A stretch of 64,000 nt of DNA from Oscillospiraceae bacterium (GCA_020024215.1 JAHHUC010000003.1:1-64000); one strand, 5' to 3'; counted from the first letter of the stretch, positions 16,438 to 26,134 are shown. Program-made: numbers and translations. Notes: generated from the letters alone by a model not told the origin.

Positions 16438-17901
16438 ATGAAAAAATTTATCAGGCCGACAGCACTTTTAATGTGCTTTTCAATGCTTCTTTCATCCTGT
16501 GCTTTAAAGGGCGATTCTGATGCAGCATCAGAAAGACAGCCTGTCAGCGTCAGGGTGGAAAAGGCAAAAAATGAATCCATAGAAAAGAAAAACGACTTTA
16601 TGGGCAGGGTAATGCCCGATTCCACGGTTTTCATAATACCCAAGGTCCCCGGTGAGGTCACAAGGATAAATGTGAATGTGGGGGATAAGGTGAAAAAAGG
16701 GCAGGTGCTTTTTGAAATAGACTCCACCATCGACAGATTGCAGCTTGAGCAGGCCGCCGCCGCATTGGATATGGCAAAGGCAGGCCTTGAGCAGGCAACA
16801 GGAGCCACATATGAGCAGCAGCTTTTGCAGCTTGAAGGTCAGGTCAGCATGGCCCAGAGCCAGAAAAAGTGGACAAATAAAACCTATGACGATTATGATG
16901 ATATGTATGATGCCAACGGCAAGCTTCTTCTCAGCCAGAAGAAAATGGCTCAGAAGGGAGTGGAAAAGGCAAAGGAATTTCTAAGCGGCGCACAAAACGG
17001 CCTTGTGGATAAGGACGGCAAGCCCTTTTCTGATGAAAACCCCTTTACAGAGGATAAAAAGAACGAGGCGATAGTGGCTTCAAAGCTGTCCTTAGAGGCT
17101 GCGCAGAGGGCCTTGAACGAAGCAGAGGCAGCCTATGAAAACTATTTTACCGGCTATGAGGCGCAGTATAACCAGCTTACACAGGGCTTAGAGCAGGTGG
17201 AGATAGGCCTTGATGTAGCCGAGAAGGCATATGATCTGGCCAAGGGAGAGGCACACGAGGAGCAGATAAAAACCATCGAGGCACAGCTTAGGCAGGCAGA
17301 GAGCGCATATAAGCTTGCCATGCAGAAGCTGAGCTATTCCTCTGTCACCTCACCTATTGACGGAGTTGTTGAAAAAAAGAGCATTGATGTCCACGGCTTT
17401 GCAAGCCAAAACGAGCCGGCTTTTATAATAACGGATAAATCCTCTGTCAATGTCACCTTCGGGGTGTCCGGAGAGGATGCCGCCAACATGAATGTGGGGG
17501 ATACACTGACAGTTTATGACAAGGGCAGAGAATATCCTGCAACCATAGTCGAGGTTTCCTCCTTCATTGATATGCAAAGCGGTCTTTACACAATAAAGGC
17601 AAATGTGCTGAACGAGGAGGGGCTTATAATGAGCGGCTCCTCTGTAAAGCTTACAGCCACCACAAATAAATCCCAAGGGGCAGTCACAATACCCACAGAT
17701 GCCCTCTACAACGAAAAGGATGAAAGCTATGTCTATGTTGAAGAGGGGGGAGTTGTCAAAAAAACTCCTGTAAAGACAGGCATAATCACCGAAAAAAGGG
17801 TTGAAATCACAAAGGGGCTTTCAGGCGGAGAAAATGTTATAACCACATGGAATCCGGGGCTTATTGACGGTGCGCCTGTAACTGTGAGGGAGGGTGAATA
17901 G
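16438..17901 (+). CDS. RND efflux periplasmic-adaptor type (HlyD/MFP) lipoprotein
   Basis: A 487-residue membrane fusion protein that should link an RND pump to the outer face of the membrane. The signal peptide ends in a lipobox, LLSSC. A biotinyl-lipoyl half-motif (VPGEVTRINVNVGDKVKKGQ) is followed by a long Gln/Glu/Ala-rich coiled coil (about residues 100-290). The second lipoyl half (SSVTSPIDGVVEKK) and a beta-barrel domain (VNVTFGVSGEDAANMNVGD) come next. The next gene, 3 bases on, encodes the RND pump, so the two form an operon. Confidence 0.92.
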   Translation: MKKFIRPTALLMCFSMLLSSCALKGDSDAASERQPVSVRVEKAKNESIEKKNDFMGRVMPDSTVFIIPKVPGEVTRINVNVGDKVKKGQVLFEIDSTIDRLQLEQAAAALDMAKAGLEQATGATYEQQLLQLEGQVSMAQSQKKWTNKTYDDYDDMYDANGKLLLSQKKMAQKGVEKAKEFLSGAQNGLVDKDGKPFSDENPFTEDKKNEAIVASKLSLEAAQRALNEAEAAYENYFTGYEAQYNQLTQGLEQVEIGLDVAEKAYDLAKGEAHEEQIKTIEAQLRQAESAYKLAMQKLSYSSVTSPIDGVVEKKSIDVHGFASQNEPAFIITDKSSVNVTFGVSGEDAANMNVGDTLTVYDKGREYPATIVEVSSFIDMQSGLYTIKANVLNEEGLIMSGSSVKLTATTNKSQGAVTIPTDALYNEKDESYVYVEEGGVVKKTPVKTGIITEKRVEITKGLSGGENVITTWNPGLIDGAPVTVREGE

Positions 17902-17904
17902 AGA

Positions 17905-20900
17905 TTGAATTTTCTGACAAAGCTCTCGCTTAAAAGACCTGTGTCGCTGTGCCTTGCGGTTCTGGCGCTTGTTGTTTTCGGCCTCTTTGGGCTTTTGGGC
18001 GCATCAATGGAGCTTATACCCGATATAAATATGCCCATGCTGGTTCTCATGGGCTTTTATCCCGGAGCCTCGCCTGAGGATGTGGAGAGCCTTGTGACGA
18101 CTCATCTTGAGAGCGCTGCCTCCACGCTTCCCAGCGTAAAAAACATAAACTGCATATCCTCTGAAAATGTGTCTATGGTTATGCTGGAATTTGAATACGG
18201 CACCAACATGGAGGAAATAAAAAGCGATTTGAGGGGAAATCTGGAAATTTATAAAAATTTCCTCCCCGAGGAGGTTGCATCTCCCACCATTGTGGAAATG
18301 AGGACGGATATGACGCCCACAATGGTGCTTTCGGCAACAAGCCAATCGGATATGGACCTTTATGCCTATGTGGATGAGTACATAGTCCCGAGGATAAAAA
18401 GGATTGACGGTGTTGCCAATGTGGATGTTATGGGAGGAGACAGAAAGTATATAAGCATATCCCTCAAGGAGGATAAGCTGAGCCAGTACGGACTTTCTAT
18501 GGATACCATAGCGGCAATAGTCAAAAATGCCAGCTTTTCCGTTCCCTCAGGCAGCGTATCACAGGGAAATCTGGAGCTGCTTTTAAGAGGCGGTGTGGAT
18601 TATGACACAATTTACAGCCTGGGCACCATACCCATCACGCTTAAAACAGGCGATGTGATTCACCTTTCGGATGTCTCGGATATTGCCCTTACAGTTTCTC
18701 CTGCTGATTCCATAAGCAAAACCAACGGCATTGATGATGTGACAATAAGCATCTCAAAGCGCCAAAGCTCCTCCACATTTGATGTTACAGACAAGGTAAA
18801 AAGGGTGGTGGAGGATAACAACAGCGAGGGACTGGGTGTAAATCTTCAAATATTGAACGATTCCTCCGCCATGATAAAAACCTCAATATCCTCTGTTTTT
18901 CAGACTATGATCTGGGGAATAATACTTGCGATGGCGGTGCTGTTTGTCTTTTTTGGGGACTGGAGGGCTTCGATCATTGTGGGAACCTCCATACCCATAT
19001 CACTTTTTGTGACGCTGATAGCCATGCAGCTGGCAGGCTTTTCCTTCAATATACTTTCCATAGGCGGTCTGGTTGTGGGAATAGGCATGATGGTGGATAA
19101 CTCCATTGTTGTCATTGAAAGCTGCTTTAGAAACACCAAGGGAAGAAGCCTTTATGAGGCTGCCTTAAAGGGCACAGAGGCGGTTGCCTCATCCATCTTC
19201 GCCTCAACTCTTACAACTGTTGTTGTGTTTCTGCCCATAGCCTTCATAAAGGGAATGAGCGGACAGCTTTTCGGACAGCTGTGCTTCACCATAGTGTTCT
19301 CCCTTCTGGCATCGCTTATTTCTGCCGTTTCCGTCGTGCCCTTGATGTATTGCAAAACCGCACCGAAGGAAAAGGAGCACCCAAGGGTTAAGGATTTTCT
19401 CTTCAGGCTGGAGGAGGGATATATGGCCCTTCTTCCCAAAACACTTAAAAAGAAAAGAACGGTGCTTGCCGTTTCCGCTTTGCTTTTGGTGCTTTCCTCG
19501 CTGCTTCTGCCCTTTATAGGTGTGGAGCTTATGCCGCAGACCGACGAGGGAATGGTTGTTTTGTCAATAAGCACCAGATCGGGCTTAAAGCCGGCTGCTG
19601 TTGAAAAAATATTAGAGCCTGTCATAAGCACCATAGCCTCTCACCCCGATGTGGATGAATATTCCATGAGCATAGGCGGCAGCGGAATGATGTCAATGCT
19701 TTCAGGCTCAAGCGACAGCGCCTCTGTGAGCATATACCTTAAAAAGGACAGAAAAATGTCCACCGCTGAATTTGTGGAATATATGAGAAGGGAAACAGCC
19801 GATATTGTAGATTGCAGGATAAAGGTGGATTCCCAAAGCACCACCGGCATGATGAGCGGCGGAACCATGATGGATGTGCCCTTAAAGGGAGCAGATTATG
19901 ACAAGCTTATAGAGGCATCCTATATGGTGGAGGATTATATGAGCGCAAACCCGGATATAATAGCTGTTTCCTCCTCTGTTTCATCGGGAAATCCCCAGGC
20001 GGAAATCAAAATCGACCCTATAAAGGCAGCAGCTGTGGGAATTGTTCCGGCGCAGGCAATGGCATCGATCCGCAGCATGATGGTGGGAATTGAGGCAGGA
20101 ACGCTTAAAAATAACGGCAGGGATTACACTCTCAAGGTGGAATATCCCATGGACAGGTTTGAAACCGTATCACATCTTGAATCCATGATGCTGACCAATC
20201 CCAAGGGCATGTCGGTTCCGCTTAAGGATATCTCCGAAATTGACTACTCATTAAGCCCTGTCAGCATTGTAAAGGAAAACGGACAGTATATTGTCACCGT
20301 TTCAGGACAGCCCTCCTCAAATCCGCCGGCACACCTTGCATCAAGGATAAACAGCGACGTTTTGAAGCTGGAGCTTCCTTACGGAGTGTCTGTTTCAAGG
20401 TCCATGCAGATGGACAGGATATATGAGGAGTTTTCAGCTCTTTTAAAAGCCATACTGACAGCGGCATTTCTGGTATTTCTGGTGATGGCAATGCAGTTTG
20501 AAAGCCCCAGATTTTCCGTTGTTGTAATGCTGTGCGTGCCGTTTTCTCTCATAGGCTCCTTCATATTCCTGTTTATTTCGGGAAAAACCCTGTCACTTCC
20601 GGCGCTGATGGGCTTTCTCATGCTGGTTGGAACTGTTGTGAACAACGGCATATTGTTTATCGACACCGCCGAAAGGCTAAGAGAGGATGAGGGCTTTTTT
20701 ATAGAGGGCGCACTTGCCAAGGCAGGAGCCATGCGTTTAAGGCCTATATTGATGACAACGCTTACCACCGCACTTGCCATGATTCCCATGGCGGTGGGCT
20801 CAGGCGAAAACGGAGCCATTATGCAGGGAATGGCGATGGTTATAATAGGTGGGCTTACAGCCTCCACCATAATGGCAATGCTGGTGCTTCCCTCCTTCTA

Positions 20901-20985
20901 TATTCTGGTTGATAAAAAGGATCGAAGAGCAAGAAGAGAAAGGAAAAAAGAGGCAAAAAAGCTGAGAGAAGCTGAAAAAATATAA
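17905..20985 (+). CDS. RND (HAE1-like) efflux transporter
   Basis: A 1026-residue proton-driven AcrB-like exporter. It shows the N-terminal first membrane helix (PVSLCLAVLALVVFGLFG), the porter loop (YPGASPEDVE) and the proton-relay segment in helix 4 (GIGMMVDNSIVVIES). The internal duplication repeats these features (ALMGFLMLVGTVVNNGILFIDTAERLRE near residue 915). Gram-positive members of this kind export lipophilic toxins or peptides (SwrC-like); the substrate here is unknown. The start is a TTG, preceded by GAGGGTG. It forms an operon with the adaptor lipoprotein and ends at a strong terminator. Confidence 0.93.
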   Translation: MNFLTKLSLKRPVSLCLAVLALVVFGLFGLLGASMELIPDINMPMLVLMGFYPGASPEDVESLVTTHLESAASTLPSVKNINCISSENVSMVMLEFEYGTNMEEIKSDLRGNLEIYKNFLPEEVASPTIVEMRTDMTPTMVLSATSQSDMDLYAYVDEYIVPRIKRIDGVANVDVMGGDRKYISISLKEDKLSQYGLSMDTIAAIVKNASFSVPSGSVSQGNLELLLRGGVDYDTIYSLGTIPITLKTGDVIHLSDVSDIALTVSPADSISKTNGIDDVTISISKRQSSSTFDVTDKVKRVVEDNNSEGLGVNLQILNDSSAMIKTSISSVFQTMIWGIILAMAVLFVFFGDWRASIIVGTSIPISLFVTLIAMQLAGFSFNILSIGGLVVGIGMMVDNSIVVIESCFRNTKGRSLYEAALKGTEAVASSIFASTLTTVVVFLPIAFIKGMSGQLFGQLCFTIVFSLLASLISAVSVVPLMYCKTAPKEKEHPRVKDFLFRLEEGYMALLPKTLKKKRTVLAVSALLLVLSSLLLPFIGVELMPQTDEGMVVLSISTRSGLKPAAVEKILEPVISTIASHPDVDEYSMSIGGSGMMSMLSGSSDSASVSIYLKKDRKMSTAEFVEYMRRETADIVDCRIKVDSQSTTGMMSGGTMMDVPLKGADYDKLIEASYMVEDYMSANPDIIAVSSSVSSGNPQAEIKIDPIKAAAVGIVPAQAMASIRSMMVGIEAGTLKNNGRDYTLKVEYPMDRFETVSHLESMMLTNPKGMSVPLKDISEIDYSLSPVSIVKENGQYIVTVSGQPSSNPPAHLASRINSDVLKLELPYGVSVSRSMQMDRIYEEFSALLKAILTAAFLVFLVMAMQFESPRFSVVVMLCVPFSLIGSFIFLFISGKTLSLPALMGFLMLVGTVVNNGILFIDTAERLREDEGFFIEGALAKAGAMRLRPILMTTLTTALAMIPMAVGSGENGAIMQGMAMVIIGGLTASTIMAMLVLPSFYILVDKKDRRARRERKKEAKKLREAEKI

Positions 20986-21021
20986 AAAAAAGGCGGCATC
21001 AAAAGGATGCTGCCTTTTTTT
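20985..21021. terminator. Bidirectional intrinsic terminator between convergent genes
   Basis: AAAAGGCGGCATC and GATGCTGCCTTTT pair (one G-U) around a 5-base loop, flanked by A-run and T-run. It separates the RND gene from the minus-strand DUF4364 gene ending at 21031. Confidence 0.92.
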
Positions 21022-21030
21022 GGAAAATTT

Positions 21031-21603
21031 TCATTCGCCTATATCTTCGCCGCTTAGGGTTTTTATTATATTTCTGTAAAGCACAGTCGGGTCCTTGAGA
21101 AAGTTGTCGCGGCACAAAAGCGCCATGTCCTCGGTGGGAACATAAAAATCCAAGGAGAGAAGGTCGCTTCCGTAATCGGCTATTCTTATCCTCAGACGAT
21201 AGCTGTCGGATTCTCTCACTATGGTGCATATATTCTCGTTTTTGCTTCTCTCTATTGTCATGGCTTCCTTTAAGGAGCTGAGGGATTTTTCCCTTATGCT
21301 CAAGGGGAGCTTTTTATAAAATGTAAGAGCTGCCTTATTTCCCAGCGGCGTAAGCTCCAAAAGCGCCTCACCGTTTCTGTTTTTGTCAGAATCGGTTATA
21401 TGCTTTGACACGATAAGGGCGGAAACCTCGTTGGCAAGCTGAAAATAATTGACTATGCCGTCCTTTAAAAGTGAATCGTTGAGCATCCTCATGGTGACCG
21501 GCTCCTTTATCTGCCACAGAAGATAGCAAACCAGCATCCTTATTTCATAATCGGTGGTAAGCCCTCCCAGCTCTATTCCTTCTGTTAAGACATCTGATGA
21601 CAT
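21031..21603 (-). CDS. DUF4364 family winged-helix protein
   Basis: 190 residues resembling the DUF4364 family of Clostridia. It has an N-terminal winged helix-turn-helix (about residues 18-85: EIRMLVCYLLWQIKEPVTM, then a turn and recognition helix around YFQLANEVSALI, and a wing ending in LLELTPLGNKAA). A mixed alpha/beta C-terminal domain follows. The role is probably transcriptional regulation, but no target is known. It stands alone, divergent from the TVP38 gene and convergent with the RND operon. Confidence 0.75.
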   Translation of the reverse strand: MSSDVLTEGIELGGLTTDYEIRMLVCYLLWQIKEPVTMRMLNDSLLKDGIVNYFQLANEVSALIVSKHITDSDKNRNGEALLELTPLGNKAALTFYKKLPLSIREKSLSSLKEAMTIERSKNENICTIVRESDSYRLRIRIADYGSDLLSLDFYVPTEDMALLCRDNFLKDPTVLYRNIIKTLSGEDIGE

Positions 21604-21679
21604 TTTATTCCTCCTGACGCTTTTTATCTTGTAAACAAGCCATAATATATGTTAAAATTCCTTTAAGGGGTGAAGTGTT

Positions 21680-22267
21680 ATGTATGATTACAGCCAAAAT
21701 ATCGCAGATATGGCTGACAGCATTGAAAATATGTTCGGAGCCTGGGGCGCTCTGGTATTGATTTTGTTTCAGGCTCTTCAGATTGTTATCGCAGTTTTGC
21801 CCGGCGGCTTTGTAGAGGTGGCAGGCGGAATAATATACGGCACTCTCAAGGGCCTTGTGATAAGCTCTGCGGGGATATTGTCAGGCAGCCTTCTTGCCTT
21901 TTTCATAGCAAAAAAGCTGGGCAGAAAGCTTGTTATCTCCCTTGCGGGGAGGGAAAAGTTTGAGCGCTATGAGGCGCTTGTAAAAAAGAAAAAATTCAAG
22001 GGCTTCATATATCTTTTCTTCTTTTTGCCCGGTGTGCCAAAGGATATACTGATCTATGTCATAGGCGTGGCATCAGATTATAAAACTGCCCTTATAGCCA
22101 GCCTTTTGAGAATACCTGCCACTGTTGTGACGGTCCATGCAGGCTCAATTTTCGGAAGCGGCAGCCTGGCAGAGGGAGCAGCCCTTTACTTCGGCTTTAT
22201 ATTCATAGGCATTTTGGGCCTTGTGATACACAATAAAATATTATCCGACAAAAAAAATCCCATATGA
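21680..22267 (+). CDS. TVP38/TMEM64 (VTT, DedA-like) membrane protein
   Basis: A 195-residue polytopic membrane protein with the VTT/SNARE-associated fold. It has about five hydrophobic segments, the motif LPGGFVEVAGGIIYG in the first re-entrant region and FFFLPGVPKDILIYVIG in the second. Members of this superfamily move or scramble phospholipids or isoprenoid carriers; the exact substrate is unknown here. AAGGGGTGAA precedes the ATG. Confidence 0.88.
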   Translation: MYDYSQNIADMADSIENMFGAWGALVLILFQALQIVIAVLPGGFVEVAGGIIYGTLKGLVISSAGILSGSLLAFFIAKKLGRKLVISLAGREKFERYEALVKKKKFKGFIYLFFFLPGVPKDILIYVIGVASDYKTALIASLLRIPATVVTVHAGSIFGSGSLAEGAALYFGFIFIGILGLVIHNKILSDKKNPI

Positions 22268-22311
22268 TTATTATAATCAATATTTTCCTGTATGTAAACA
22301 ATACAATATAA

Positions 22312-22436
22312 AAAAATTGGGGGCACAGGCAAAGAAGAAAAAATTTTCCCCCTGCCATGATAAGCTTTTCATATGCGTGCAGATAGCTTATGCAAGGTGA
22401 TGAAAAACCATAATTTTTATATTCTGCCCAATTTTT
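22312..22436 (+). other. Possible structured leader before the XRE-cupin gene
   Basis: AAAAATTGGG (22312-22321) is complementary to CCCAATTTTT (22427-22436) and could close a domain of about 125 bases. An inner ATAAGCT...AGCTTAT pair is also visible. No terminator or known riboswitch consensus was recognised. Low confidence. Confidence 0.25.
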
Positions 22437-22488
22437 CAAGGCAGGATTCTTTCGGATTTGATAAAAAGGAATTTAAAAGGTGAAGTTG

Positions 22489-23055
22489 ATGAAAAAGCCA
22501 AGTCAAAATGAAGTTATAGGAAAATATATACACGACCTTCGTGTCAAAAATAAAATGACATTGAAGGAGTTAGGTGACAAGGTGGAGCTTTCGCCCGGAT
22601 TTCTCTCCCAGCTGGAAAGGGGCTACACCACCTTCAGCCTCAACACCCTCACTGCCTTGGCGGAGGTTTTCAAGGAGGATTTGAGCAGCTTTTTTCTGAA
22701 AAGCTCGGATAATGACCAGGAGCCGTATGTTGCAAGAAGCTACAACAGGAAGAATCTCAGGCTCTCTAAGGAATTTGAGCAGTACACGCTTTTTTCAAGC
22801 ATACACAGCCAAAAGGTCATAACAGAGCTGTGCAATATATACCCTCAGAGGCAGGATTGTGAGGAGGTTATCTTCTGCCATGCCCAAGAGGAGATAATCT
22901 TTCTTTTAAACGGCTGCCTGAAGGTTTTTCTCAGCGGCACAGGCTATATACTGAACCCCCATGACAGCATTTATATACCGCCCAACGCAGAGCACAGCTG
23001 GAAAAACATGACAGACAGCACCGTCACGGTTCTTTCTCTGGTTATAAATGCTTAA
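22489..23055 (+). CDS. XRE-family regulator with C-terminal cupin
   Basis: 188 residues. The N-terminal XRE helix-turn-helix (about residues 8-65: LRVKNKMTLKELGDKVELSP, then FLSQLERG) is joined to a small beta-barrel cupin (about 105-185: EEIIFLLNGCLKVFLSGTGY and NPHDSIYIPPNAEHSW). Such regulators sense a small molecule in the cupin and often control nearby transport or amino acid and polyamine genes. The ATG at 22489 is chosen because AAAAGGTG (22475-22482) serves as its ribosome binding site; the GTG at 22480 lies inside that site. The next operon (M20 peptidase, MATE) is a likely target. Confidence 0.9.
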   Translation: MKKPSQNEVIGKYIHDLRVKNKMTLKELGDKVELSPGFLSQLERGYTTFSLNTLTALAEVFKEDLSSFFLKSSDNDQEPYVARSYNRKNLRLSKEFEQYTLFSSIHSQKVITELCNIYPQRQDCEEVIFCHAQEEIIFLLNGCLKVFLSGTGYILNPHDSIYIPPNAEHSWKNMTDSTVTVLSLVINA

Positions 23056-23094
23056 AAAGAGGCTTTTTAAAATTTATCTGAAAATTTAAGGAAC

Positions 23095-23135
23095 AAAGGT
23101 CTGCTAAGGTTTTATCCGACAGCAGACCTTTTTTT
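23095..23135 (+). terminator. Intrinsic terminator after the XRE-cupin gene
   Basis: AAAGGTCTGCT (23095-23105) pairs perfectly with AGCAGACCTTT (23121-23131), followed by more T. It separates the regulator from the next operon. Confidence 0.92.
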
Positions 23136-23222
23136 AATAAAATATGCCTTAAACAGGGCTTCCTAAAAATGCACAAATTATTTTATCTATTTTGTATATG
23201 TAAATAAATATTGTATTTTTTG

Positions 23223-23294
23223 TTGCTTTTTAGTTATGAATATATTATAATTTATGCAATACCAAATAATTTATATAAAAATTTAGTATTGCAA
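23223..23294 (+). promoter_or_regulatory. Promoter and operator of the M20 peptidase-MATE operon
   Basis: TTGCTT (23223-23228), a 17-base spacer and TATAAT (23246-23251) form a promoter. Just after the -10, over the expected transcription start, lie inverted arms 23254-23267 and 23281-23294 that match in 12 of 14 positions (core GCAATAC...GTATTGC). This is a plausible repressor site, perhaps for the adjacent XRE-cupin protein. The remaining leader to 23407 is A/T- and purine-rich with no other recognised element. Confidence 0.6.
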
Positions 23295-23407
23295 AAGCAA
23301 GCCCTCTTCCTTTAAATGTAAAAAAGCTTAAAATTTAAGCCAAATTGAAATTTTAAGTAAAATGAGGAAAGGGAAAGGGCAGGCTTAAAACAAAAGGGGG
23401 CATAGGC

Positions 23408-24712
23408 ATGGAGCTGTCAGAGAAAATAAGCCGCTACATAGAGGAAAAAAGCTTTGAGATTGTTTCACGCACCTGCGACCTGGTGAAAATACCCAGCATA
23501 AACGTGAGGGATGATTCCGATAAGCCCTACGGCAGAAAATGTGCAGAGGCGCTGGATTATATTCATCAGCTGGCAGAGGAAAAAAATCTCTGTGTAAAAA
23601 ACTATGATTACAGATGCCTTGAGGCAGCTTTAAGAGAAAACCAAAGCGGAAAAAGATTGGTCATTGCCACACATGCAGATGTGGTCCCCACAGAGGATGA
23701 TAACATATACGAGCCCTTTGCCGGCAGGGTTTACGGAAATTATATAATAGGAAGAGGAGCTGTTGACGACAAGGGCCCTCTCATAGCCTCACTTTATGCT
23801 CTGGCTTTTTTCAAAGAATATGACATACCGCTTAAAAATGACATCCGTCTTTTCTTTGGGAGCAATGAGGAATGTGGCATGGATGACCTTGAATATTACA
23901 TAAAAAGGGCCGGTGAGCCCGACTGGGGACTTTCGGTTGACGACGATTTTCCCTGCGTAATAGGTGAGAAGAGCCTTGTCCATTTCACCATGAGAGTGCC
24001 GAGGGCTAAGTGCCTTCAGCATATAAATTCCCACGGCTCGGCACAGAGACTTATACACGATTGCATAGACACAGTTATAAACGGTGTCAGCACACAAGTT
24101 AAAAGAAGCGAGAGCGTCGAAAATCCTGTGCTTTACACCTTTAATAACTGCCGGCAGTCCCTCTTTGCAAATAAAAAGGATGAAGAAATTATGCTCTCTA
24201 TGATGAATGACACGGACGGAAAGCTGATGGGCATTGACAGAGAGGATGAAATCACCGGAAAGACTTCCGTAAAGGTTATAAATGTCAATGAGGACAAGGG
24301 GGATATGGTGTTTAAGTTTGACATACGCTTCCCTGTATCTGCCGATGTGGATGAAATTTGCAGCAGAGTAAAGGCCTATGGCGAAAAGAACGGTATCCCC
24401 ACAGAAATAGTAAAGGTGAGCAGGGGCTATTACCAATCCCCCGAGCATCCTATGGTGTCACTTCTTACAGATACCTACAACAAGGCTGCCAATGCAGATG
24501 AAAAGCCCTATGTTATGAGCGCCTGCACATATGCAAGAGGCTTTAAGAACGGCTGCGGCTTTGGCTGCGGAAATCCCCACGAGGTAAAGCCGCTGCCAAA
24601 GGGCCACGGGGCCTGCCACGGAGCTGATGAGGCACACAATATAAATGTCCTGTTGGATGCTGTAAAGTATCTTATCATAGCAATAAAGGCTGTTGATGAT
24701 TATTGGTCTTAA
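23408..24712 (+). CDS. M20 family metallo-dipeptidase (PepV/Sapep-like)
   Basis: A 434-residue zinc peptidase of the M20 family, closest by layout to PepV-type dipeptidases. Metal and catalytic residues are visible: THADVV (His89, Asp91), GAVDDKG (Asp120) and SNEECG (Glu154/155). A conserved C-terminal histidine region (NPHEVKPLPKGHG ... GADEAHN) is also present. It probably splits dipeptides or a related N-acyl amino acid in the cytoplasm. It forms an operon with a MATE exporter 21 bases downstream and follows the XRE-cupin regulator, so the substrate may be one the cell both degrades and expels. Confidence 0.85.
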   Translation: MELSEKISRYIEEKSFEIVSRTCDLVKIPSINVRDDSDKPYGRKCAEALDYIHQLAEEKNLCVKNYDYRCLEAALRENQSGKRLVIATHADVVPTEDDNIYEPFAGRVYGNYIIGRGAVDDKGPLIASLYALAFFKEYDIPLKNDIRLFFGSNEECGMDDLEYYIKRAGEPDWGLSVDDDFPCVIGEKSLVHFTMRVPRAKCLQHINSHGSAQRLIHDCIDTVINGVSTQVKRSESVENPVLYTFNNCRQSLFANKKDEEIMLSMMNDTDGKLMGIDREDEITGKTSVKVINVNEDKGDMVFKFDIRFPVSADVDEICSRVKAYGEKNGIPTEIVKVSRGYYQSPEHPMVSLLTDTYNKAANADEKPYVMSACTYARGFKNGCGFGCGNPHEVKPLPKGHGACHGADEAHNINVLLDAVKYLIIAIKAVDDYWS

Positions 24713-24733
24713 AAATGAGGAGGGAAAAGCAAG

Positions 24734-26134
24734 ATGGCAAACCAAGCGGCAGATTTGGATAAAAGAGCTATAAGAAAAGAAATACTGGTGCTTATTGTAC
24801 CTATCATAATAGAGGGAGTATTCGGATACCTGGCAGGAATTGTCACCACTGCACTTGTTGGACGACTGACCTCACTGGCTATATCCTCTCAGGGTGTAGT
24901 TTTCAGAATAACCGACCTTCTGGCAGTTTTCTGGGGAAGTATCAGAATAGGCGCAATGGTTTATTTTGTAAAGCTTTACGGCGAGGGCAAATTTAAAGAG
25001 ATGCTTCAGGCATTTGTAAATATATGCACTGTCACATTGACAATAGGCTTTGCCTGCATCGCAGTTTTGACAGTGTTCCCCAAGCCATTCCTTTCCTTCT
25101 TTACAAATGATGCGGAAATTCTCTCAACGGCAACAACCTATATGAACATAGTTATGGTGGGAATCCCCTTCTTCATCATGATGAAGATGAATGCAGCCCT
25201 ATATTATTCAGTGGGAGATACAAAGACCCCAATGTATATCCAGATATTAGTAAATGTTGTAAACATTGTTTTCGGCTATATCTTCATCTTTATCATGAAG
25301 TGGGATCTGATAGGTGCAGGCTGGGCAACTGTTATCTCTCAGGCAGCAGGCGGCGTGATAGGCTTTGTTATACTCTTCAGAAAGCCTGAATTCAAAAATC
25401 TCGGCAAAATTTCACCGGCACTTAAGGACAAGCAGTCCATAAAGGTTACATTCCAGAAGGCTATACCCGTTGCATTGGAATCCGGCTTCTGGCAGATGAG
25501 TGCCATTGTTATGACCAAGGTAATCCTCTGCTACGGAAGAGATGCTTATTCCGGCTATGCACTGGCCTCCAGCGCAGAAACACTTACAGAGCTGCCTGTT
25601 ATAGGCTTTACAGTTGCAGCAACCACACTGGCAGGAAAGGCATACGGCGCCAAGGACGGAGCCTTATTCAGAGAATATTACAGACAGCAGATGTGGATGA
25701 ACTCCATCATCTCCGGAATAGGCTCCGCTGTTATGATTTTGCTCCCCGGTGCGTTCATGTCCATAGTTACCGACAACCGGACACTTAAGGAAATAGGAAC
25801 AATTTACCTCATCTGCATGGGCGCAATACTCATCCCTCAGAATGTTCAGAGAACACAGAAGGGTATGCTCTACGGACTTGGAAATACAAAGGTCCCCATG
25901 TATATTTCCGGCTTCGGAATATGGATTATAAGAGTGCCTGTTGCCATGCTGGCAGCTTATGTTCTCAAGTGGCCTCTTGTTTCCATCTGGCTCATAATCG
26001 GCGCAGATCAGGTTATAAGATACATTATGATGCACTTTTACATCAAGCACATCGGCGCACTCTACTGTGTTGAAAATGAAAAGGTCAGCGACGGGGAAAA
26101 TAAGCCGAGCTCCACCGAAGATAAAAAGGACTGA
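24734..26134 (+). CDS. MATE-family efflux transporter
   Basis: 466 residues with about twelve hydrophobic segments in two homologous halves, typical of MatE cation-drug antiporters (VPIIIEGVFGYLAGIVTTAL and the second-half VALESGFWQMSAIVMTK). An AGGAGGG precedes the ATG. It is the second gene of an operon with the M20 peptidase. The C-terminal tail is short and charged. The exported compound is unknown. A strong terminator follows. Confidence 0.92.
   Translation: MANQAADLDKRAIRKEILVLIVPIIIEGVFGYLAGIVTTALVGRLTSLAISSQGVVFRITDLLAVFWGSIRIGAMVYFVKLYGEGKFKEMLQAFVNICTVTLTIGFACIAVLTVFPKPFLSFFTNDAEILSTATTYMNIVMVGIPFFIMMKMNAALYYSVGDTKTPMYIQILVNVVNIVFGYIFIFIMKWDLIGAGWATVISQAAGGVIGFVILFRKPEFKNLGKISPALKDKQSIKVTFQKAIPVALESGFWQMSAIVMTKVILCYGRDAYSGYALASSAETLTELPVIGFTVAATTLAGKAYGAKDGALFREYYRQQMWMNSIISGIGSAVMILLPGAFMSIVTDNRTLKEIGTIYLICMGAILIPQNVQRTQKGMLYGLGNTKVPMYISGFGIWIIRVPVAMLAAYVLKWPLVSIWLIIGADQVIRYIMMHFYIKHIGALYCVENEKVSDGENKPSSTEDKKD

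Noticed and set aside
23789..24448. Minus-strand 219-codon frame opposite the M20 peptidase
   Set aside because: It lies antisense to the metal-binding core of a clear peptidase. No start signal or domain is visible.
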